A stretch of DNA of 64,000 nt from Styela clava. Its lineage: Eukaryota; Chordata; Ascidiacea; Stolidobranchia; Styelidae. The stretch covers positions 17,629,383 to 17,693,382 of the forward strand of contig NC_135252.1 of NCBI RefSeq assembly GCF_964204865.1. The letters are read 5' to 3'. The notes under the pieces are model-generated. The model searched no databases. It saw only the letters and a program-made list of their open reading frames with translations, and was not told where the DNA came from. Positions 11,069-23,450 of this stretch are shown here, piece after piece; the first letter of the stretch is position 1, and every line of letters begins with the position of its first letter. The translations under genes and the position numbers were made by a program.

Positions 11069-12497
11069 TTAACCTGCCGAAGAAAAACTAATGAAGTCAA
11101 ATAATACTTATGCGCTGAATAATATTTTTTGAGAAGATTGTAACAAAGATACAAAATATTCCAATACAGAAATAAAGACAACAAGGCGAGTGAAGAATTG
11201 CAGAATAAAACATCCGCTTTGTTTGTCTTTACTATATTTACGGTATTTTTGAAATTTACTCAATATTAAAATCAAAAATATCAAATATTAAATTACTTTG
11301 AACTAGGTTATTTAGATTACGGTATTGATAATTTGGGATAAGTATAATCAGTAACAATTACATCCAGGCAAATATAATTAAAATTTCAAATCTTCCGATT
11401 GAACAATATCATTCTAGTATTTCATCAACTTTAAAAGTAATATATCAGTCATCAATAGATCAAAATAATTTTAATGTTAACATTTTACTAAAGTATGTAC
11501 TTTGTTTTCTGTGAAATATATTAGATTTAATTATGATGATGAATTGATCAGTTTAACTGCTCTTACAATTGTACCAGCAACGTTTTTTAACACAGTGTCG
11601 GTTCTGTCCTTATCATTTAATCCAATATTTTTTTTTCAGATAGGTTACTCATGTAACTTATGAATAATATACAATATAGGTAATGCTTTGATTCAACTTC
11701 TGCTTTCATTTATTAGACAACATATCCGCCTAACCTCTCTTTACTGCTCGAACAATTTCCTCCACTATAGGAATCCACCAGAATCTTTCCTGATCTTTGT
11801 TGTCAAATGTTTTTGACGCTTCATCAGATTGATCACCTGCAATAATTACAGAAAATTTTAAATTTTATATGGCTTCAATTCAATACTTTCATCTCGTATT
11901 TTCAAATTTCTGAAAATTTCGAATTATATAAAACAAAATATATCGGATTACACGGATATAACGGATTATTGTCTTTACCTCTCTCTACTGCGTTAACAAT
12001 TTTTACCACTAAAGGAATCCACCAAAATCTTTCATGATCTTTGTTATCAACGGTTTTCGAGGATTTCCCAGATTGGTTACCTGCAATAATTACAAAGAAT
12101 TTCAAATTTGATATAGCTTCAAATTTAAAATAGGATTATTTATTTTTCATTTTCGTTTTTTTTTTTTGATAAAATTTAAATCATATAAAATCAATACGTG
12201 AAAATTTGTGATGCATTTATCAACAACTGAATCGGATGGAGATTTAGATACAATAATGTGATTTACAGAGTTGTTGAGTTTTTTTCGACATTTGGGATTT
12301 TAAAAATATATCATATATCATTCTGGAATTGTTCGTCAGCATTTAAAAATTTTCGATAAAGATTTAGTGAAAATACAGGTTCAAATGTTATACCGACCAA
12401 ATTCCAGAAATAGTTACCAAATGTGTTGGCAAATGATTGAGAAATGCTCACGTAATAATTAGATAAATTGAACTTACGAGATTCAAGAGACTTTGCC
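11069..12497 (-). pseudogene. P2b: 5'-truncated duplicate of the P2 peptide precursor
   Basis: Exons 2 (12497-12478), 3 (12080-11979), 4 (11836-11735) and the stop exon (from 11073, TAA 11071-11069) are present and identical in layout to P2a. The signal-peptide exon is missing because the duplication boundary falls at its very end. It has no start codon, signal peptide or promoter of its own. It could still be joined to P2a by read-through splicing, since unit exons are phase compatible, but the P2a stop exon lies between them. Most likely it is not expressed alone. It could also be an assembly duplicate. Confidence 0.7.
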
Positions 12498-12924
12498 CTG
12501 TAAAATTAAATGTAGACTATATTATAGCTTTCCGTAACTTATCAATCCGGAAATTGTTAGAACATTTTATAATTGAGCTCGTTTGGAATCATTGAAAAAT
12601 ACATGCATCTTTTTTTATACGCAAAGTTATATTTGGGTTAAGATCAAACATGGATCAATATTAAACAGTGGAATTATTGACGATATTGATAAATAATTTC
12701 GAAATTGGATAAATACTCTCGTCTATCTTGGTATTTTATTCCTGAATGAAATCTTCAACTTTTTCATGTTGCCAGAAAAAAGTTCTCAACAAAAATTAAT
12801 TTAAAGTACATTGATAGAATTACGTTGTGTTGTTTAGTTCATATGAAAATTGAAATGTATCAGATTGAATGAATCAGAACAGAACGCGGCGATGAGGTAA
12901 AACTAACCTGGTTAATCCAGGTTA

Positions 12925-13578
12925 AACATGAAAGATGACAAGGCAGCAGCAAGTGCCAACAAAACATGAAACGGTGGAAAGAAGGACTGGTTGCTCATTA
13001 ACAGCCTAACCTAAAACAATAACTTCGCTGTAAACATATAACAACTGAACTACCTTCATAACGATCTATAACCTGCCCTAGTTAATTATTTAATTGTCAA
13101 CCATAGGCACTAAATCTGCCTATATTTAATAAATATAACAACCTATATTTGTAGTAATATACTAGAACGAATAGCTAAATAAACGCCATATACACCAGAA
13201 TACTGGCTCTCTTATATTTTTGGTGAAGGTTTCTTCGTTTATCTCTTATTTATAATTTATTCTTTTTATGTTTTTTTTTTAACTTCTTTGTCTTTCCGTA
13301 AACTGACTCTCTACTCTTTTTCTGTTATACCTCCTAAATTTCTTTTCTATTAGAGGAGACGGACATCACGTGACAGGGAGAGTTGATATGAGTGTGCACC
13401 AAGGTGTATTTCTCCCAACTCTCTTCTGTCACGGAAGTGTTCGTCGAATCTACCCTCTGTTTTCTCCTGGTGTTATTATTTTGCCTTCTTATAGGTATTT
13501 ACAGGTAACAACATCTACAAGCCTCCCCTGCAATACGTGAGTATAAAAACAAGGTGAGTATCGGTGGGTCGAGGCCTA

Positions 13579-13618
<40 letters not shown>

Positions 13619-16007
13619 CTCTTTTTTTTTTTAAATACAGATAGTTGGTTCTTAATATTTGATCAGCTGCTCGTTTATAGAGTTGCTTGCTAGGCGGATA
13701 AATAATATTGGTAACTAAGCAAGCTATTAGTGTAATTTTTTCGGATCATAAAATTTGCAGTTTTTCACAATGAACCCACCAATATATGATGCGAAAATGT
13801 AGCAGATGTTGCAAATGCACAATGAGCCAAACCAAAAACGTTTGAGGCTCGCAGATAGATCACTGACATAGTGTTGAAATATATACAGCAACATCATAAA
13901 GTTTTATCATTTACTTCAGTCTGTACAAAACAGTTCACAGAATTGTTCGTATAGTAAGCGGTTTATTTTATGTTTATGTCCTAATATCTTTCTTGGAATC
14001 CATCGACCAAAATTTTACAAACGTCCATGCTTTGATGTAATTTATTCTGAATAATTAGGTTAGATTTCACACGAGAAAATATGTAAATCAAAATCGGAAG
14101 TAGACACGGGTCATCATTGAATCGTCATCTGTATTTTCAAATTTGCTCGATAAGACTTAACCTGCCGAAGAAAAACTAATGAAGTCAAATAATACTTATG
14201 CGCTGAATAATATTTTTTGAGAAGATTGTAACAAAGATACAAAATATTCCAATACAGAAATAAAGACAACAAGGCGAGTGAAGAATTGCAGAATAAAACA
14301 TCCGCTTTGTTTGTCTTTACTATATTTACGGTATTTTTGAAATTTACTCAATATTAAAATCAAAAATATCAAATATTAAATTACTTTGAACTAGGTTATT
14401 TAGATTACGGTATTGATAATTTGGGATAAGTATAATCAGTAACAATTACATCCAGGCAAATATAATTAAAATTTCAAATCTTCCGATTGAACAATATCAT
14501 TCTAGTATTTCATCAACTTTAAAAGTAATATATCAGTCATCAATAGATCAAAATAATTTTAATGTTAACATTTTACTAAAGTATGTACTTTGTTTTCTGT
14601 GAAATATATTAGATTTAATTATGATGATGAATTGATCAGTTTAACTGCTCTTACAATTGTACCAGCAACGTTTTTTAACACAGTGTCGGTTCTGTCCTTA
14701 TCATTTAATCCAATATTTTTTTTTCAGATAGGTTACTCATGTAACTTATGAATAATATACAATATAGGTAATGCTTTGATTCAACTTCTGCTTTCATTTA
14801 TTAGACAACATATCCGCCTAACCTCTCTTTACTGCTCGAACAATTTCCTCCACTATAGGAATCCACCAGAATCTTTCCTGATCTTTGTTGTCAAATGTTT
14901 TTGACGCTTCATCAGATTGATCACCTGCAATAATTACAGAAAATTTTAAATTTTATATGGCTTCAATTCAATACTTTCATCTCGTATTTTCAAATTTCTG
15001 AAAATTTCGAATTATATAAAACAAAATATATCGGATTACACGGATATAACGGATTATTGTCTTTACCTCTCTCTACTGCGTTAACAATTTTTACCACTAA
15101 AGGAATCCACCAAAATCTTTCATGATCTTTGTTATCAACGGTTTTCGAGGATTTCCCAGATTGGTTACCTGCAATAATTACAAAGAATTTCAAATTTGAT
15201 ATAGCTTCAAATTTAAAATAGGATTATTTATTTTTCATTTTCGTTTTTTTTTTTTGATAAAATTTAAATCATATAAAATCAATACGTGAAAATTTGTGAT
15301 GCATTTATCAACAACTGAATCGAATGGAGATTTAGATACAATAATGTGATTTACAGAGTTGTTGAGTTTTTTTCGACATTTGGGATTTTAAAAATATATC
15401 ATATATCATTCTGGAATTGTTCGTCAGCATTTAAAAATTTTCGATAAAGATTTAGTGAAAATACAGGTTCAAATGTTATACCGACCAAATTCCAGAAATA
15501 GTTACCAAATGTGTTGGCAAATGATTGAGAAATGCTCACGTAATAATTAGATAAATTGAACTTACGAGATTCAAGAGACTTTGCCCTGTAAAATTAAATG
15601 TAGACTATATTATAGCTTTCCGTAACTTATCAATCCGGAAATTGTTAGAACATTTTATAATTGAGCTCGTTTGGAATCATTGAAAAATACATGCATCTTT
15701 TTTTATACGCAAAGTTATATTTGAGTTAAGATCAAACATGGATCAATATTAAACAGTGGAATTATTGACGATATTGATAAATAATTTCGAAATTGGATAA
15801 ATACTCTCGTCTATCTTGGTATTTTATTCCTGAATGAAATCTTCAACTTTTTCATGTTGCCAGAAAAAAGTTCTCAACAAAAATTAATTTAAAGTACATT
15901 GATAGAATTACGTTGTGTTGTTTAGTTCATATGAAAATTGAAATGTATCAGATTGAATGAATCAGAACAGAACGCGGCGATGAGGTAAAACTAACCTGGT
16001 TAATCCA
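12925..16007. repeat. 3.08-kb tandem duplication, copy 2
   Basis: See copy 1 (9847-12919). This copy is continuous with the intact signal-peptide exon and upstream region of P2a, so it is the likely source. Copy 2 has a longer poly(A) tract (starting near 13585) and a few single-base differences, such as cgagaaaa where copy 1 has cgaaaaaa. Confidence 0.9.
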
Positions 16008-16057
16008 AAACTGCAGATCATCATGGCCAAAACAAATACTGCAATTTTTCCAGACAT
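14157..16057 (-). CDS. P2a: two-unit secreted peptide precursor
   Basis: Exons are 16057-15996 (start codon, signal peptide MSGKIAVFVLAMMICSFGLT), 15585-15566 (20-bp micro-exon), 15168-15067 (unit 1), 14924-14823 (unit 2), and a last exon from 14161 with TAA at 14159-14157. Phases agree throughout, giving 96 residues. The units are 34 residues, one shorter than in P3 (RFWW for KFVWW or KIFWW). Unit 1 contains RFWWIPLVVKIVNAVER and unit 2 RFWWIPIVEEIVRAVKR, so only unit 2 ends in Lys-Arg. The layout suggests a secreted precursor cut into amphipathic peptides. It is divergent from P3, with starts 2.0 kb apart and a TATA box about 83 bp upstream of the ATG. I recognise no known family. Confidence 0.75.
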
Positions 16058-16139
16058 TTTTCCTTCTTGTTTTTTTCTGTTGGAAGTTGACTGAATTTGA
16101 AACAAAATTCGACTGTATAGAAAGTTTGAAGCAAGCGCA

Positions 16140-16146
16140 TTTTATA
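16140..16146 (-). promoter_or_regulatory. TATA box of P2a
   Basis: TATAAAA on the minus strand in the context gtgtataaaatgcgc, 83 bp upstream of the P2a ATG. The same context precedes P3 at the equivalent distance. Confidence 0.65.
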
Positions 16147-17962
16147 CACTTTACCTTTCCGTCTGTAAACAGATGTTTTATTGAAATATAACACGCAATA
16201 AAAAGCTTATGTTGTTCCATAAGGTGAATTTTTTGGAATAAATTACAGATGATATCCGGATAAATAAATATTAATTACTTTTCTAATTATTAAGAATCGG
16301 ATCCACCTGTATCAGTTTCGCAATATTCTATAGTATTTGATTTGTAATGTAGAGGCTGGTTAGAAGCTCAAATTGTTTTGGTCTCATATTTTCTTTTCGT
16401 TAGAAATTGTTCTCATTTTATGTTCTCATTGCTCTCGTGTGATTGTTGCCTTTCTTGTACATTTGAAAAAAAAACGTAAATCAAGGAATTAAATAGGAAA
16501 CTAGTTTTTTAATTAATGAAATATCAATTATAGTATCAATGAAATTTTAGTTTACTTCTTACTGCACTTATTACTGCATTGAATACAATTTACGGAAGGA
16601 TGCGACTGTTGAATCGAGGCGGAAATTATTATGCGTTGTCGTCTAATACTCAGAAATAATAACGAAAATGAAAGTTCCATATGGCGTTTCTAAAGTTCCA
16701 AGCAAACTGTTTTATAACGATTGAATGCACAATTTTTTTTTTGTTATATATATTCATATGCAAAAAATACAACTGATTTGTTATTGTTAAAGCCTTTCGG
16801 CATTTCATATTCATTGGAATCCATATTTTCAAATATGATTTTTTAAATAATCCACTAGTCTTCTTCTTTTTATTGACGAACATAAAATTTCGAATGTTGG
16901 CAGTAAAAAGGATCGCCATTCATGTTAAGGGGTGTAAATTGAAATCTTTGACATCGTTCCACTTTGTCTTAAAATGAACAATTAAATTCCGAGGCTAACT
17001 TGGCTAACCCAGACAGTCCCCGAACTCGTAATAGAACTAAAATTAGGAAAATCGTAATAAAATTATGGCCTAATCCTAACCTGGTACACACACTACGGGT
17101 GCCCCGTCCCTACTCAAAACATGAAACATTTTGATTAAAGAAAAATTGCAAACGATTAACACCGATACCGGTTACCATGTTACTTCCTAAAACGAAACTC
17201 GGTGTATAATTATTATCTTAAGCTGTTATTTGCTCGATTTCTCACTTTTACCTTCATTCATTCATCTGCAACTCAATCCAAAAAACGGGTGGTATAATCT
17301 AGGTTTATTTATTATATAATCAATGTATACATATATAATAAATGTATATAATACAAAATTGGTCATTGATTGAATGATTATAAAACCTTTTTCTTGGAAA
17401 TCTAGAAACGCCATATTGAATTTCCATTTTCGATTATTTCTCTGAATATAAACTAAACTAAACTAAACTAATATTAATTTCCGCCTTGATTCAAAAGTCG
17501 CATCCTTCTGTGAAATGTATCCAATTGTAGTAAGTGTAGTAAGAAATCAACTAAAATTTTATCGATACTATAATTAATATTTCATTGATCAAACAATTGA
17601 TTTCTGTTTTAATTTTTTGACTTGCGTTTTTGAAATATACAAGAATTGCAACAATTACACAAATCGTGAATATTCTTTAAAGTCAGCGTAAAGTAAGGAC
17701 AATTCCTAACGAAACGAAAACATTAGGCCAAAACAATTTAAGCTGCTAATCAGCCTCTACATTACAAATCAAATTCATTAGAATATTGCGAAACTGATAC
17801 AGCTGGATCCGAGTCTTAATAATTAGAAAAGTAATTAATATTTATTCATCCGGATATCATCTGTAATTTATTCCAAAAAATTCACCTTATGGAACAACAT
17901 AAGCTTTTTATTGCGTGTTATATTTCAATAAAACAGCTGTTTACAGGCGGAAAGGTAAAGTG

Positions 17963-17969
17963 TATAAAA
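17963..17969 (+). promoter_or_regulatory. TATA box of P3
   Basis: TATAAAA in the context gtgtataaaatgcgc, 83 bp upstream of the P3 ATG, mirrored at P2a (16140-16146). Confidence 0.65.
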
Positions 17970-18051
17970 TGCGCTTGCTTCAAACTTTCAATACAGTCGA
18001 ATTTTGTTTCAAATTCAGTCAACTTCCAACAGAGAAGAACAAGAAGGAAAA

Positions 18052-21000
18052 ATGTCTGGAAAAATTGCAGTACTCGTTCTGGCCATGATAATCTGCAATT
18101 TTGGATTAACCAGGTTAGTTTTACCTCATCGCCGCGTTCTGTTTTCATTCAATCTGATATATTTCAATTTTTATATGAACTAAACAATACAGGTTTATTC
18201 TAGCAATGTACTTTAAATTAGTTTTTGTTGAGAAACTTTTTTCTGGCAACATGAAAAAGTTGAAGATTTTATTCAGAAATAAAATGCTAAGATAAACGAG
18301 AGTATTTATCCACTATCGAAATTATTTTTAAATTTCGTTAATTCCATTGTTTATTATTGATTCATGTTTGATCCTAATTCAAATACAACTTTGCGTATAA
18401 AAAAAGATGCATGTCTTTCTCAATGATTCCAAACGAGCTCAATTATAAAATGTTCTAACAATTTCCAGATTGATAAGTTACGGAAAGCTATAATATAGTC
18501 TACATTTATTTTCACAGGGCAAAGTCTCTTGAGTCTCGTAAGTTCAATTTATCTTCTTTATTACGTGAGCATTTCTCAAACATTCGCCAACACATTTGGT
18601 AACTATTTCTGGAATTTGGTCGGTTTGCCATTTGAACCTGTATTTTCACTAAAACTTTTATTCGAATCGAAAAATTTAAAATGCTGACGAACAATTCCAG
18701 AATGATATATGATATATTTTTAAAATCCCAAATGACGAAAAAAACTCAGCAACCCTGTAAATCACATTATTGTATCTCAATCTCCATCCCATTCAGTTGT
18801 TAGTAAATGCATCACAAATTTTCACGTTTTATTTTATATAATTCAGATTTTATCGACAACAACAAAATAAACGAGAACGAAAAAAAATAAAATTGTTTGA
18901 ATTTGAAGCTATATCGGGTTTGAAATTCTTTGTAATTATTGCAGGTGACCAATCTGAAAAATCCTCGAAAACCTTGGACAACAAAGATCAGAAAAAAATT
19001 TTCTGGTGGATTCCTATCGTGAAAAAAATTGTTCATGCAATAGAGAGAGGCAAAGGAAATATTTTATTTTATAGGATAAAAACCGAATTTAAAAGCAATT
19101 TCATTCATTTACGATATTTTGTTTGTTCGGGGGACGAGTTGGAAAACACACTGAATTTTTATATTTTATCCCATTTGGTTCGGAATATTTCAAAAATATC
19201 TGAAATTACGAGATGAAAGTATTTCATTGAAGATATATAAAATTTAAAATTCTTTGTAATTATTGCAGGTGACCAATCTGAAGAAGTCTCAAAAAACTTT
19301 GATAACAATGATCAGGAAAAATTTTTCTGGTGGGTTCCTATCGTGAAAGAAATTGTTCAAGCAGTAAAGAGAGGTAAGGAAAACATTTGTTTTATTGATG
19401 AAAAACAAAATTTTAACTAAAATTGTTTGTTTAAATCAGGGATAAGTTCAGAACACTAAATTTTTATATTTTGTTCCATTTGGTTCCAAATTTTCAAAAG
19501 TTTGAAAAACGAGATGAAAATATTCAATTGAAGCTATATCAAATTATCTGTAATTATTGCAGGTGACCAATCTGAAGATGCTTCGGAAACATTTGACAAC
19601 AAAGATCAGGAAAAATTTGTGTGGTGGATTCCTTTAGTGGAAGAAATTGTTCAAGCAGTAAAGAGAGGTAAGGAAAACATTTGTTTTATTGATAAAAAAA
19701 CCAAATTTTAACTAAAATTGTTTGTTTAAATCAGGGATAAGTTCAAAACACTACATTTTTATATTTTGTTCCATTTGGTTCCAAATTTTCAAAAGTTTGA
19801 AAAAACGAGATGAAAATATTCAATTGAAGCTATATCAAATTATCTGTAATTATTGCAGGTGACCAATCTGAAGATGCTTCAAAAACATTTGACAACAAAG
19901 ATCAGGAAAAAATTTTCTGGTGGGTTCCTATCGTGAAAGAAATTGTTCAAGCAGTAAAGAGAGGTAAGGAAAACATTTGTTTTATTGATAAAAAAAACAA
20001 ATTTTAACTAAAATTGTTTGTTTAAATCAGGGATAAGTTCAAAACACTAAATTTTTATATTTTGTTCCATTTGGTTCCAAATTTTCAAAAGTTTGAAAAA
20101 ACGAGATGAAAATATTCAATTGAAGCTATATCAAATTATCTGTAATTATTGCAGGTGACCAATCTGAAGATGCTTCAAAAACATTTGACAACAAAGATCA
20201 GGAAAAAATTTTCTGGTGGGTTCCTATCGTGAAAGAAATTGTTCAAGCAGTAAAGAGAGGTGAGGAAAACATTTGTTTTATTGATAAAAAAAACAAATTT
20301 TAACTAAAATTGTTTGTTTAAATCAGGGATAAGTTCAAAACACTAAATTTTTATATTTTGTTCCATTTGGTTCCAAATTTTCAAAAGTTTGAAAAACCGA
20401 GATGAAAATATTCAATTGAAGCTATATCAAATTATCTGTTATTATTGCAGGTGACCAATCTGAAGATGCTTCAAAAACATTTGACAACAAAGATCAGGAA
20501 AAATTCGTTTGGTGGATTCCTTTAGTGGAAGAAATTGTTCAAGCAGTAAAGAGAGGTAAGGAAAACATTTGTTTTGTTGATAAAAAAACAAATTTCAACT
20601 AAAATTGTTTGTTTAAATCAGGGATAAGTTCAAAACACTAAATTTTTATATTTTGTTCCATTTGGTTCCAAATTTTCAAAAGTTTGAAAAACCGAGATGA
20701 AAATATTCAATTGAAGCTATATCAAATTATCTGTTATTATTGCAGGTGACCAATCTGAAGATGCTTCGAAAACATTTGACAACAAAGATCAGGAAAAATT
20801 CGTGTGGTGGATTCCTTTAGTAGAAGAAATTGTTCAAGCAGTAAAGAGAGGTAAAGAAAATATTTTCCCAAATGAAAGCAGAAGTTGAAACAAAACAATA
20901 TCATATTATTCATAAATTACATGAGTAACCTATCTGAACATTTTTTGATTCAATGTGAAGCACATGAATGACAAATGACTTTTGAAGTTGATAAAATACT

Positions 21001-21327
21001 AAAATTAAATTGTTCATTTGAAAAGTTTGAAATTTCAAGTATATTTGTCTGGATGTAATTGTTACTGATTATACTTATCCTAAACTACAAATACGGTATC
21101 CGAATTACTCAGTCTAAAGTAACTTGATTTTTGATACCGTGAAATTCAATTATAACAGTTGAAACTTAATCATAGTAAAGACAAACAAAGCGGTTGTTTC
21201 ATTCTGTATTTGTCTCGTCTTTATTTCCTTACTAAATATTTAATATTTTTTGTACAATCGTCAATATAGATGATATTAAACGCAGATGTATCATTTGAAT
21301 TCAATAGTTTTCTCATTTGCAGGTTAA
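18052..21327 (+). CDS. P3: seven-unit secreted peptide precursor
   Basis: Exons: 18052-18113 (signal peptide MSGKIAVLVLAMIICNFGLT), 18518-18537 (20-bp micro-exon, AKSLES), seven unit exons of 105 bp each (18945-19049, 19269-19373, 19563-19667, 19859-19963, 20155-20259, 20451-20555, 20746-20850), and 21323-21327 (stop TAA). Phases agree, giving 273 residues. Each 35-residue unit has an acidic, hydrophilic half (DQSEDASKTFDNKDQEK) and an amphipathic Trp-Trp-Pro half (WWIPLVEEIVQAVKR). Units 2-7 end in KR followed by Gly, a furin/prohormone-convertase type site; unit 1 ends in ER. Unit exons are symmetric, so any can be skipped or duplicated without a frameshift. Exon 3 uses a GC donor (gcaaag). 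Not a family I recognise. Candidates are a multi-copy host-defence or signalling peptide precursor, or a structural repeat protein. Confidence 0.8.
19269..20850 (+). repeat. 295-296-bp tandem exon-intron array in P3
   Basis: Unit exon starts are 19563, 19859, 20155, 20451 and 20746, a period of 295-296 bp; the first interval (19269 to 19563) is 294. Exon and intron are both nearly identical between units, showing recent unequal exchange or conversion. The final units match those of P1 (period 295). Confidence 0.9.
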
Positions 21328-22117
21328 GTCTTATCCAGCAAATTCGAAAATACAGATGACGATTCGATGATGTCCCGTGTCTACTTCCGATTTTGATTTA
21401 CATATTTTCTCGTGTGAAATTTAACCTAATTATTCAGAATAAATTACATCAAAGCATGGACGTTTGTAAAATTTTGGAACATACAACATATATATATATA
21501 TATATACAATAAACCGCTTACTATACGAACAAATCTGCGAACGGTTTGTACAGGCTGAAGCAAATCGTATAACTTTATGATGTAACTGTATATGTTGCAA
21601 CACTACATCAGTGATCGTTCTGCCAGTCATTAACGTATCTGGGTTTGCTTATTGTGCATTTGCAGCATCTGCTGCCTCAAAAATTTTCGCATCAATTATT
21701 GTTTGAATTTTGAAATCAAGGTGCAGGGGACAGTAAAATAGTTTTGTAACGACGTAACTTACATTAATGACTTGCTTAGTTACCAATATTATCTATTCGC
21801 CTAGCAAGAGACTCTATAAAGGAGCAGGTGATCGAATATTAGGAATCAACCATCTGTATTTGAAAAAACGAGTATTTTACTTTGGAATATCCTGCATCAT
21901 TCACTAAAACTCGTGAATCTGACATAGAAATATCGTTTTTGTTGCAACACTTGAAGTATATTTGCCAGCAGTGCATTTCGTACCGTTGTTTCGCCACGCA
22001 AACACAATGAAACTATTCTCATTGTTTGCTATATACATTTTGATCCGTATATTAGCTCATTACTGGTAGAAATCGATGTTTCAATTCCAGTCGTATTAAA
22101 AATAGACAATTGTAAAC
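21328..22117. other. 3' flank of P3
   Basis: Closely matches 1436-2400 downstream of P1 but lacks the MITE inserted there at 1871-2057. It has a (TA)n tract near 21488 and AATAAA-like sites. No gene seen. Confidence 0.5.
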
Positions 22118-22990
22118 AGTCTCAGTGCAGTTCACATATTTGCTTTTGGATTATTTAAACCTGTTTATCAAAGCACATTGGCGATGAATGTAATTTCTTG
22201 CTGCACTGAAGTCTGTCCGCACTGAAGATTTCACACAAGCGGAATTTTCAGTTTTATCAGTTTAAAACACCCGCGCCTAGAGAGGCATCAGGCAACCTCG
22301 TTGTCCGGCTTAACAATGTGCCTGTGATGTTTTTTATTTCTCCGATATTATACTTATCGCCCACCAGGTGCACATTCTGACGACTGTCAATTTCGCTTTG
22401 TATTATCACTTACACTTAGTGACGTACCTGCTTCTCATTCTCACTCGCACTCTAAGTCCTGGATTCCTACCCGTCCTGGTTATGAACTCCATTGCTCAGC
22501 ATTATCTCACTGCTTCTTTCGCGTTTCTTGTCCTTTTTAACGCGTCGACTTGCTTTTCCCACTGGATTATCTTGTCTTTTTTAATCTGGTTTTTGCTTTT
22601 CTTCCCCAGGTCTCAACTGTCTTTATCGGGAATCTTCTTGTGAGTATGCGCACCCGTTGCCTAATAACCTTGCAAGCTGTAGTCGCGCCATTTTTAACGA
22701 CGACAAATTGGAGTAGGATATTACCCAATGCATAAAAGATTATCATTAATACTGCACAAGAGAGTTTGTTGTTTGCCGCTGTGACCAGTTTTGTTGTGTT
22801 CGGTTATAAATATCTAAACAAAACGTAGCACATTGCGATACGTAGTTGGGATATCCAAATGAAGTTAAGTATAAGTTACACAATATTGCATTCCTATCGC
22901 ATAAATTTATTATAGATATAATTGCCTAAATGATACAAGGTCACATCACAAGATTACGACATCATTAATCGCCCATTATGTTATGTCTCG
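22118..22990. other. Extra ~870 bp relative to the P1/LpA block
   Basis: The matching region near 2410-2500 lacks this stretch. It is less AT-rich than its surroundings and carries a 91-codon open frame (22368-22643) that I do not recognise. It is probably an inserted element whose ends I cannot define. Confidence 0.4.
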
Positions 22991-23450
22991 AGAACAGAGG
23001 CAACTATATACCTATCTATCTGTTAATATTGTTCTGTTCATATCATCATAACTCATCATAAGCTGAATATGACGACTTCGTCATATTTTGTGCGAAATAA
23101 ATATGATTTTACAATCAATTGCAAAACTATCTTCATTGTGGCAAGCCGGAAGCTTTTACAAATTTGAACCAAGACGTCTCCAATAACTGATTGCTATATT
23201 GTATAGATCTTGAAGATCTTTTATTTCAAACAATGATGAAATCAATTTCAAGAAAAATATTTTTTGTGTGATTATGCATTAAGAAGAAACGGTTTGAAAG
23301 TTCCCACCTAATATGTCAAGAATCAAATTTTTGATAAATCACAACAAATTTTATACTTGTATAATCGGTGTTTTTGTTTCATAAAGATTTAAGACCACTT
23401 CTGAATAATTACAACTAAAACGACATTTCACAAAAATGCTAATACTATTG

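Larger units (their letters stand above)
9847..12919. repeat. 3.08-kb tandem duplication, copy 1
   Basis: This copy matches 12925-16007 almost base for base. The offset is 3078 bp before and 3088 bp after a poly(A) run that is longer in copy 2. Only a few substitutions are visible. The copies are separated by five bases (12920-12924, ggtta). The unit covers exons 2-5 of a P2 gene and its 3' flank, ending within the last bases of exon 1. Confidence 0.9.
16058..18051. repeat. Inverted-repeat divergent promoter region of P2a and P3
   Basis: The sequence upstream of P2a (about 16058-16620) is matched in reverse upstream of P3 (about 17400-18051). For example, gatatccggataaataaata near 16252 and its mirror near 17842 share tens of bases on each side. 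The centre (16650-17400) is less symmetric, with an (actaa)n-like run near 17453. Each arm holds a TATA box and a short leader. The two genes can therefore be transcribed divergently from mirrored promoters. Confidence 0.7.

Noticed and set aside
18945-20850. Calling the P peptides antimicrobial, by analogy with helical peptides of marine invertebrates
   Set aside because: The units are net acidic and match no peptide family I know; function is left open.
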